Origin: Nitrospirota bacterium
GTDB lineage: Bacteria > Nitrospirota > Nitrospiria > Nitrospirales > Nitrospiraceae
DNA length: 6,107 nucleotides
NCBI GenBank assembly: GCA_005877535.1
Contig: VBOM01000169.1
Location: forward strand, 1 to 6,107
Direction of reading: 5' to 3'
Below the pieces are notes generated by a model that was given only the letters and a program-made list of their open reading frames with translations, made no database searches and was not told the DNA's origin. Positions 1 to 3,964 of this stretch are shown here, piece after piece. Positions within the stretch are counted from its first letter, which is position 1; each line of letters begins with the position of its first letter. Made by a program: the position numbers and the translations under genes.

Positions 1-1491
1 AAGGTCGAGGAAAAGCTCACGGCACTCCACAACCGATTGGTATTTTTCGACCTGTGGTGGCAGAGCGTCGATGAGCACAACGCGCGACGGCTCATGACCG
101 GAACGGGCACGCTCCGGTATCACCTCGCAACCATTCGCCGGTTTCAGCCTCACACACTGTCCGAACCGGAAGAGAAGATCGTCAACATCAAGAACGTCAC
201 GGGTCGCAGTGCAGTCCACTCGCTGTACGACGTCGTGACGAACGCCTTCACGTTTACGCTCACCGTCAACGGCAAGCGAAAGACGATGACGCGCGAGGAA
301 CTAACATCCTATCTCCGCCATGCTCAAGGACGACTGCGGGAAGCGGCCTATCGAGAGTTGTACCGTGTCTACGCCGATCAGCATGATCTGCTGGGCGAAA
401 TATACAAGACGCTGGTCAACGACTGGAAAGCGGAGAATCTCCAACTGCGCCGGTTCTCCTCCCCAATTGCCACCCGCAACCTCGGGAACGACATTCCAGA
501 TGACGCCGTGGCCTCGCTCCTGAGAGTCTGCCAGAGAAATGCAGGCATCTTCCAGGACTACTTCCGCATCAAGGCTCGTCTGTGCAAGATCAAGCCGATG
601 AGCCGCTATCACATCTATGCGCCGCATCGCACGGAACAGAAATCCTATCGTTATCAGGATGCTGTCAGAATGGTGCTGAACGCCTATCGAGGATTCTCTC
701 CGCAGTTAGCTGAGTTGGCTGAACGGGTGGTCCTTGAACGCCATGTCGATTCGCGGACAAGACCGGGGAAAATCGGGGGAGCCTATTGTTATAGCGTCGT
801 CCCAGGCATGACCCCTTATGTGCTGCTGAACTTCACAGGCGAGGCACGCGATATCGCGACGCTGGCCCATGAGCTCGGCCACGCCGTCCATGGCATGCTG
901 GCGGCGCGGCATTCCATGTTTACCTTCCATTCCACCCTTCCGCTGGCGGAAACAGCGTCGGTGTTCGGGGAACGCATCCTATCTGATGCCCTCATGAACC
1001 AGGAACGGGACAGTAAGGTGAGGCAGGGACTCCTGCTCAACCAACTGGATGACATCTATGCCACGGTCCTCCGGCAAGCTTATTTCGTCCAATTTGAAAA
1101 CCAGGCCCATGAGATGATCGCTCAAGGCGCGACTGTGAAGGATCTGGCCAGGACCTATCTGGCCGATGTGCGGCAGCAGTTTGGAAAAGGGATCAGGGTC
1201 CCCGATGAGTTTCAATGGGAATGGCTGACCATTCCACACATCTTTGCCAGTCCCTTCTATTGCTACGCCTACAGCTTCGGCAACTTATTGGTCCTCGCCC
1301 TCTACCGGATGTATCAGAAAGAAGGGGCGGCGTTCGTGCCAAAATATCTGGATCTGCTGAGTACAGGCGGGTCGGAGTCGCCGAAGACAATTCTCGCCAA
1401 GGTTGGAGTCGATATGGCTTCTGAAGATTTTTGGCAATCAGGATTTGATACGATCCGCGAGATGGTCCGTCAGCTCGAACAAACACTCTAG
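1..1491 (+). CDS. pepF: Oligoendopeptidase F / M3-family zinc metallopeptidase (5' partial)
   Basis: The frame is open from base 1 with no upstream stop, so the gene begins outside the window; 496 residues are visible, and PepF proteins are usually about 600 long, so roughly 100 are missing. The zinc site is clear: HELGH at visible residues 290-294 (bases 868-882), followed by the third-ligand glutamate in LAETASVFGE at residue 317 (codon 949-951). Near the C-terminus, the stretch from PHIFASPFY to YAYSFGN (His 413, Tyr 420/422/424) matches the His/Tyr region that stabilises the transition state in M3 peptidases. The family cleaves short peptides in the cytoplasm, as a step in peptide turnover. 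No signal peptide can be judged. The gene ends at TAG 1489-1491, 69 bases before the bfd promoter, and no hairpin terminator is visible there. The pepF/M3 subfamily assignment is confident; the exact substrate is not known. Confidence 0.93.
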   Translation, partial: KVEEKLTALHNRLVFFDLWWQSVDEHNARRLMTGTGTLRYHLATIRRFQPHTLSEPEEKIVNIKNVTGRSAVHSLYDVVTNAFTFTLTVNGKRKTMTREELTSYLRHAQGRLREAAYRELYRVYADQHDLLGEIYKTLVNDWKAENLQLRRFSSPIATRNLGNDIPDDAVASLLRVCQRNAGIFQDYFRIKARLCKIKPMSRYHIYAPHRTEQKSYRYQDAVRMVLNAYRGFSPQLAELAERVVLERHVDSRTRPGKIGGAYCYSVVPGMTPYVLLNFTGEARDIATLAHELGHAVHGMLAARHSMFTFHSTLPLAETASVFGERILSDALMNQERDSKVRQGLLLNQLDDIYATVLRQAYFVQFENQAHEMIAQGATVKDLARTYLADVRQQFGKGIRVPDEFQWEWLTIPHIFASPFYCYAYSFGNLLVLALYRMYQKEGAAFVPKYLDLLSTGGSESPKTILAKVGVDMASEDFWQSGFDTIREMVRQLEQTL

Positions 1492-1560
1492 AGCCGACCC
1501 CACCTTTCCAAGACGCTAGATATTCCCACCCTCCCCCGTTGCACCTGCCCCAGTCCCCTC

Positions 1561-1589
1561 TTGACACATGGAGATGACGGGAGTATTAT
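1561..1589 (+). promoter_or_regulatory. Sigma-70-type promoter of the Bfd gene
   Basis: A perfect -35 box TTGACA (1561-1566) is separated by 17 bases from TATTAT (1584-1589), which matches the TATAAT consensus at 5 of 6 positions. Transcription should start near 1596, giving a leader of about 67 bases before the Bfd start codon. The position immediately upstream of a Fur operator supports it. This is sequence inference; no start site has been mapped. Confidence 0.8.
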
Positions 1590-1598
1590 CATGAAAGT

Positions 1599-1619
1599 TG
1601 ATAACGGTTATCATAATCG
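1599..1619. promoter_or_regulatory. Fur operator (two overlapping Fur boxes)
   Basis: Bases 1599-1613 read TGATAAC-G-GTTATCA, a perfect 7-1-7 inverted repeat that differs from the Fur consensus TGATAAT-N-ATTATCA only at the innermost base of each arm. A second inverted repeat (TAACG..TTAT-c-ATAA..CGTTA, 1602-1622) is centred 6 bases further on. The 21-base stretch 1599-1619 matches the classical double-box consensus at 16 of 21 positions. It lies just downstream of the -10 box, over the predicted start site, where bound Fur would block transcription under iron-replete conditions. The Fur assignment follows from known consensus and from the gene controlled. Confidence 0.82.
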
Positions 1620-1647
1620 TTACCTTGTAAAAACGCTCTTCGGCGAT

Positions 1648-1653
1648 AGGGGA
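1648..1653 (+). promoter_or_regulatory. Ribosome-binding site of the Bfd gene
   Basis: AGGGGA lies 9 bases before ATG 1663. It decides the start over an in-frame ATG at 1591, which has a GGGAG of its own but lies upstream of the predicted transcription start and would translate the Fur operator into a 24-residue leader not found in the Bfd family. Confidence 0.75.
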
Positions 1654-1662
1654 ACGCAGCCC

Positions 1663-1869
1663 ATGTACCTCTGCCTCTGCAAGGGAATTACTGTCTCGGA
1701 TGTCCGTGAAGCAGGACAGGCAGGCATCGTCATGCCTTGCCAACTCAAAGCGAAGTTCGGACTGAAAGAGGCGGGATGCTGCGGTCGCTGCTCAAAGAAT
1801 ATTCATGAGTTTTCGCAAATCGCAACGAGTGCGCACCAAACCCCTTCCTCCAACAGCGTACGAAGCTGA
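1663..1869 (+). CDS. bfd: Bacterioferritin-associated ferredoxin (Bfd-type [2Fe-2S] protein)
   Basis: This is a 68-residue protein; E. coli Bfd has 64. It begins MYLCLCKG, the hallmark of the family. The four cluster ligands are Cys4, Cys6, Cys40 and Cys43 (C-x-C then C-x2-C in GCCGRC), matching the [2Fe-2S] pattern of Bfd; Cys26 and Cys39 are extra. Bfd docks on bacterioferritin and passes electrons to its haem, so that stored ferric iron is reduced and released to the cytoplasm. The Fur-controlled promoter upstream fits this role, since bfd is Fur-repressed in other bacteria. No bacterioferritin gene is in the window, so the partner must lie elsewhere. A BFD-like domain protein serving another iron-sulfur purpose is the main alternative. 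The gene is monocistronic as far as can be seen; the next gene is convergent. Confidence 0.87.
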   Translation: MYLCLCKGITVSDVREAGQAGIVMPCQLKAKFGLKEAGCCGRCSKNIHEFSQIATSAHQTPSSNSVRS

Positions 1870-2254
1870 CCCAGGTTAAAGTCTTCTTCCCCCAGCCGCC
1901 CTTACAAGATTGCTGCAACACTGATCCACCCGCCATCGACGAGGACAATTTTGTCTCCGCACGTGGGTAGTCCAACTCCGGCACATTAATTCAGAAAATT
2001 GGAAAAGAGAAGGCGCACGCTAACTAGCACCGTGCAGAAATACTATTTTGGCCTGGAGGAAGTCTCTGACGGTTCCAGCAGAACCACAGGCTGTTCAAAA
2101 AGGCTGTCCAGCAAGGCCGCAGCGAGCGAGGGACCGAGGCGTACCCTCGGGGTACGTTGAGGTTCTGAGCGACGCGAGAACCCCGCATGGGAAAGGGCGC
2201 GTCTCGGCGCGCCGGGGGTGGGCGGGTGAGAAGAGCGACTTTTTCAACAGTCTG
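1870..2254. other. Gene-free region between convergent genes
   Basis: Bases 1870-2085 hold no supportable gene: one frame stays open from 1809 to 1971 (running past the Bfd stop) but has no ATG, GTG or TTG start. I see no clear rho-independent terminator directly after the Bfd gene. A small perfect hairpin GGTTC-cagca-GAACC (2071-2085) sits directly before the repeat element. The rest, from 2086, is repeat copy 1. Confidence 0.7.
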
Positions 2255-2255
2255 T
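2086..2255. repeat. Dispersed inverted-repeat element, copy 1 (long form, ~170 bp)
   Basis: The element is bounded by imperfect 20-base terminal inverted repeats (2086-2105 and 2236-2255, 16 of 20 matching) with the core CTGTTcAAAAAG on the left and CTTTTTCAACAG on the right. A 24-base block (2106-2129) is identical to 3861-3884 in copy 2. Inside are a two-part hairpin (2130-2166) and, unique to this copy, a GC-rich extension (about 2183-2230) with the hairpin GGCGCG-tctcgg-CGCGCC (2196-2213). It contains no open frame of its own and resembles a MITE or REP/BIME-like element. It fills the gap between two convergent genes, its right end touching the stop codon of the flavodoxin gene. I recall similar repeats from Nitrospira, which is memory and not a search. 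Confidence 0.8.
2130..2166. other. Two-tier hairpin inside repeat copy 1
   Basis: Outer stem GGGACC (2130-2135) pairs with GGTTCT (2161-2166), allowing two G-U pairs in RNA. A symmetric 4x4 internal loop GAGG/TTGA follows, then a perfect 7-bp inner stem CGTACCC/GGGTACG (2140-2146, 2150-2156) closed by a TCG loop. An alternative, perfect 6-bp stem GGTTCT/AGAACC (2161-2166, 2177-2182) competes with the outer stem. Confidence 0.65.
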
Positions 2256-2890
2256 TAGTGAGAAGAGCCTCGCTGCATCAATACAGCGACTTCGGCCACA
2301 CGTCGGCCCAACTCCTTGGCGTCGGCCAACTCCTTGTTGTCGATGCCGGGGCTGTCTCCTTCGGTTGTCGCAGATGCGCCGAAGGCCCCGCCCCCACTGA
2401 CGACGATCATCTGATTCCCCAACATCGCGGCAAGGATCGTCAACATCGTCACCTCCTTCCCACTCGACACCTGACCACCCGTGGCGAAGGCCGCGCCGAT
2501 CTTGTTCTTCATCTTGAATTCCGGGAACACACCGAATTTAAACTGCCAGTTGTCGAAGAATGTTTTCACCTCGCCCGACATATTCGACCAATAGACCGGC
2601 GAGCCAACCACGACCGCATCGGCGGAGAACAAATCCTCCGCCGTCACCTTGCCGACTCGTCTTAACAGCGCCTCGGTGCCGGGAACGCTCTTTACGCCCT
2701 CGACCACTGCTTCGGCCATGCGTTCGGTATTGCCCGAGAGCGAATGGTAGGCCACGAGCACCTTCACCAACGGGACCGGCTCGTCGGCGTATGTCTCGCC
2801 GGAGCTGATGCCCAGTATCAGAAGAAGGGCACACAGAAACAAGGAACCAATGAGGCGGAATCGTGAACTAGAGGTGAGCGGTAAAACCAT
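2255..2890 (-). CDS. Flavodoxin-fold (WrbA/NAD(P)H:quinone oxidoreductase-like) protein with signal peptide
   Basis: This is a 211-residue protein from ATG 2890. Residues 1-35 look like a Sec signal peptide: Arg10 and Arg12, a hydrophobic core FLCALLLILGI, and likely cleavage after TYA before DEP. The flavodoxin domain follows: strand VKVLVAY, the FMN-phosphate loop SLSGNTE (residues 50-56), GSPVYWSNMSGEVKTFFD (96-113), an ATGGQVSSGKE segment, and GGGAFGASA near the C-terminus, as in WrbA-type quinone reductases and NADPH-dependent FMN reductases. The expected role is FMN-dependent two-electron reduction of quinones or flavin. Export is unusual for this normally cytoplasmic family. A TTG at 2938 would lengthen the protein by 16 residues but place a polar stretch before the signal peptide, so ATG 2890 is preferred even though it lacks a good ribosome-binding site. 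The zinc-ribbon gene lies 44 bases upstream, so the two are probably co-transcribed. Confidence 0.85.
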   Translation of the reverse strand: MVLPLTSSSRFRLIGSLFLCALLLILGISSGETYADEPVPLVKVLVAYHSLSGNTERMAEAVVEGVKSVPGTEALLRRVGKVTAEDLFSADAVVVGSPVYWSNMSGEVKTFFDNWQFKFGVFPEFKMKNKIGAAFATGGQVSSGKEVTMLTILAAMLGNQMIVVSGGGAFGASATTEGDSPGIDNKELADAKELGRRVAEVAVLMQRGSSH

Positions 2891-2934
2891 CGAGTCAAAG
2901 AGAGAAGGAAACAGCGCGCAGGATTGGCACCTGT

Positions 2935-3120
2935 TCAACGACGGACAATTTCTTCTTCCATCCGTTCTTCAACGGAGACTTCCGTCAACGTTCCGCGATA
3001 GTCGCACTTGTGACAGCGAACCCGCCATTCTTCGATCCACTTTTCTTGCACGTACGATTGCCGGCACTTCGGGCAAACAAACACGCCTTTGACATAATGC
3101 ACTTTCCGCGTCTCTTTCAT
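2935..3120 (-). CDS. Small zinc-ribbon protein of unknown function
   Basis: This is a 61-residue protein from ATG 3120. Two zinc knuckles are visible, CPKC (Cys16, Cys19) and CHKC (Cys36, Cys39), separated by a tryptophan-rich segment (WIEEW), and followed by an acidic/basic tail EERMEEEIVRR. This is a rubredoxin-like zinc-ribbon arrangement binding one zinc ion. No signal peptide is present, so it should be cytoplasmic. ATG 3120 is chosen because AAGGGG lies 7 bases upstream; an in-frame ATG at 3156 would add 12 residues but has no ribosome-binding site. The downstream flavodoxin-like gene follows after 44 bases on the same strand. I cannot assign a role; nucleic-acid binding or a structural zinc protein are both possible. 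Confidence 0.75.
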   Translation of the reverse strand: MKETRKVHYVKGVFVCPKCRQSYVQEKWIEEWRVRCHKCDYRGTLTEVSVEERMEEEIVRR

Positions 3121-3127
3121 ACGCCCA

Positions 3128-3133
3128 CCCCTT
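3128..3133 (-). promoter_or_regulatory. Ribosome-binding site of the zinc-ribbon gene
   Basis: On the minus strand AAGGGG stands 7 bases before ATG 3120. It decides the start in favour of the 61-residue product. I found no convincing -35/-10 pair for this gene further upstream. Confidence 0.65.
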
Positions 3134-3166
3134 ACCTGTCTTTTCGAGGATGGCATAGGCGACAGT

Positions 3167-3222
3167 GCGATTGCAAGGCACCCTTAGCCCGCATTATTCA
3201 TGAGCGCTTCTGCTGCAATCGC
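3167..3222. repeat. Perfect 9-bp inverted repeat in the divergent intergenic region
   Basis: GCGATTGCA (3167-3175) and TGCAATCGC (3214-3222) are perfect inverted copies separated by 38 bases, between the zinc-ribbon gene and the divergently transcribed DUF192 gene. The spacer includes GCATTATTCATGAGCGC. This could be an operator pair, a hairpin base in the leader of the minus-strand gene, or the ends of a short dispersed element. Chance cannot be excluded. Confidence 0.45.
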
Positions 3223-3256
3223 CAACGATCCCATGCCGGCGCATGCGGCCTCCTGC

Positions 3257-3285
3257 TTGACTCGTCTCCAGTGGGCCGATAGGAT
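3257..3285 (+). promoter_or_regulatory. Possible promoter of the DUF192 gene
   Basis: TTGACT (3257-3262, 5 of 6 to consensus) is 17 bases from TAGGAT (3280-3285, 4 of 6). The -10 candidate overlaps AGGA (3281-3284), which is also the best ribosome-binding site for GTG 3292. Both cannot serve the same transcript: if the promoter is real, transcription would start at or next to the start codon. Confidence 0.35.
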
Positions 3286-3291
3286 GCCGCC

Positions 3292-3759
3292 GTGCCACAA
3301 CGCAGATCACTTGCGCTTTTCTTCATCCTCCTCCTGTCGGTCTCCTGCTATGCCCTGGCAGGAAACGATCCGGCCCCGCCAGGGTTGATCCCGATTACCC
3401 TCCCGGGGGGCACCATCATTCATGCGGAGTTGGCCGACACGCCCCAAAAACGTGCAGAGGGATTGATGTACCGCGAGCATTTGGGCGCCGACCGCGGCAT
3501 GCTCTTTACGTTTTCGCAGACGCAGGCCTGGGTCTTCTGGATGAAGAACACGAAGATCCCGCTGGATCTCATCTGGATGAATGAGAAAAAGCAGATCATC
3601 CATATGGAACAGAGCGTCCCGATCTGCACGAGAACGGATGACAGTTGCCCACAATACCGGCCAAACGAGGACGCGCTCTATGTCTTGGAACTCCCGGGGG
3701 GACGAGCTGAGAGTTTGAAGTTGCATCGGGGATCGAAACTTCAGTTCCGGCTCCCGTAG
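3292..3759 (+). CDS. Exported DUF192 (UPF0127) family protein
   Basis: This is a 155-residue protein. The start is GTG 3292: an in-frame TAG at 3280 rules out anything further upstream, and AGGA lies 7 bases before it. A signal peptide is clear, with RR at residues 4-5, a hydrophobic core LALFFILLLSV and likely cleavage after ALA at about residue 23. The rest is a complete DUF192 domain: AELADTPQKRAEGLMYRE, then DRGMLFTF, the signature WMKNTKIPLDLIW, and a C-terminal VLELPGGRAES..L..G segment. Two cysteines lie at ICTRTDDSC. The family is widespread and has no established biochemical function; the signal peptide places it in the periplasm or outside. It is transcribed divergently from the zinc-ribbon gene and convergently with the Rel gene, so it appears to stand alone. 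Confidence 0.88.
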   Translation: MPQRRSLALFFILLLSVSCYALAGNDPAPPGLIPITLPGGTIIHAELADTPQKRAEGLMYREHLGADRGMLFTFSQTQAWVFWMKNTKIPLDLIWMNEKKQIIHMEQSVPICTRTDDSCPQYRPNEDALYVLELPGGRAESLKLHRGSKLQFRLP

Positions 3760-3840
3760 GCCTAGGAAGCTGCGGAAAAACTATTGTGGCACGCCAGAAC
3801 ATCACTGGTTCGCACGTCTGGAACAACAGGAGAATACCAC

Positions 3841-3964
3841 GCAGGATGCTCAAAAAGGCCGTCCAGCAAGGCCGCAGCGAGCGAAGAGGCGAGGCGTACG
3901 CTTCGGTACGTTGAGCCTCTGAACGATGCGAGAACAAAGCTGGCGGACTTTTTCAGCATCCTGC
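3841..3964. repeat. Dispersed inverted-repeat element, copy 2 (short form, 124 bp)
   Basis: Terminal inverted repeats of 20 bases (3841-3860 and 3945-3964) match at 18 of 20 positions: GCAGGATGCTcAAAAAGgCC on the left against the complement of the right end. Bases 3861-3884 are identical to 2106-2129 of copy 1, and the central hairpin is at the same relative place. The GC-rich extension of copy 1 is absent. The element lies between the convergent DUF192 and Rel genes, and its last base is the final base of the Rel stop codon. The placement and the A-run/T-run ends suggest that it may end transcription from both sides; this is inference. Confidence 0.82.
3885..3920. other. Two-tier hairpin inside repeat copy 2
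   Basis: Outer stem AGAGGC (3885-3890) pairs with GCCTCT (3915-3920). The same 4x4 internal loop GAGG/TTGA as in copy 1 follows, then inner stem CGTAC/GTACG (3895-3899, 3906-3910) around a GCTTCG loop. The fold matches copy 1 although the outer-stem bases differ. Confidence 0.7.

Noticed and set aside
1492..1560. Possible terminator after the peptidase gene.
   Set aside because: The gap is pyrimidine-rich but I find no stem-loop followed by a T run.
1591..1662. In-frame upstream ATG that would extend Bfd by 24 residues.
   Set aside because: It lies before the predicted transcription start and spans the Fur operator; Bfd proteins begin at MYxCLC, and ATG 1663 has a good ribosome-binding site.
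1809..1971. An open plus-strand frame past the end of bfd, with a protein-like stretch ending DPPAIDEDNFVSARG.
   Set aside because: It has no ATG, GTG or TTG start, its first part overlaps bfd out of frame, and I recognise no family. It could be a gene relic but cannot be supported.
2048..2665. A 205-codon open frame on the plus strand.
   Set aside because: It runs through repeat copy 1 and antisense to the flavodoxin gene, has no recognisable domain, and the opposite strand has clear family motifs.
2891..2938. TTG start for the flavodoxin-like gene, overlapping the zinc-ribbon stop codon.
   Set aside because: It would put 16 atypical residues before the signal peptide, and ATG 2890 gives a normal leader. 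The choice is not certain.
3292..3366. Possible lipoprotein signal at SVSC in the DUF192 protein.
   Set aside because: A lipobox needs Leu, or a similar residue, three positions before the cysteine; here it is Ser. The ALA site further on fits ordinary signal peptidase better.
3200..3388. A 62-codon plus-strand frame between the divergent genes.
   Set aside because: It overlaps the first 97 bases of the DUF192 gene in another frame, is low-complexity (serine runs), and matches nothing known.
2086..3964. CRISPR-like interpretation of the repeated blocks.
   Set aside because: There are only two copies, about 1.7 kb apart, with terminal inverted repeats and genes between them; there is no array.
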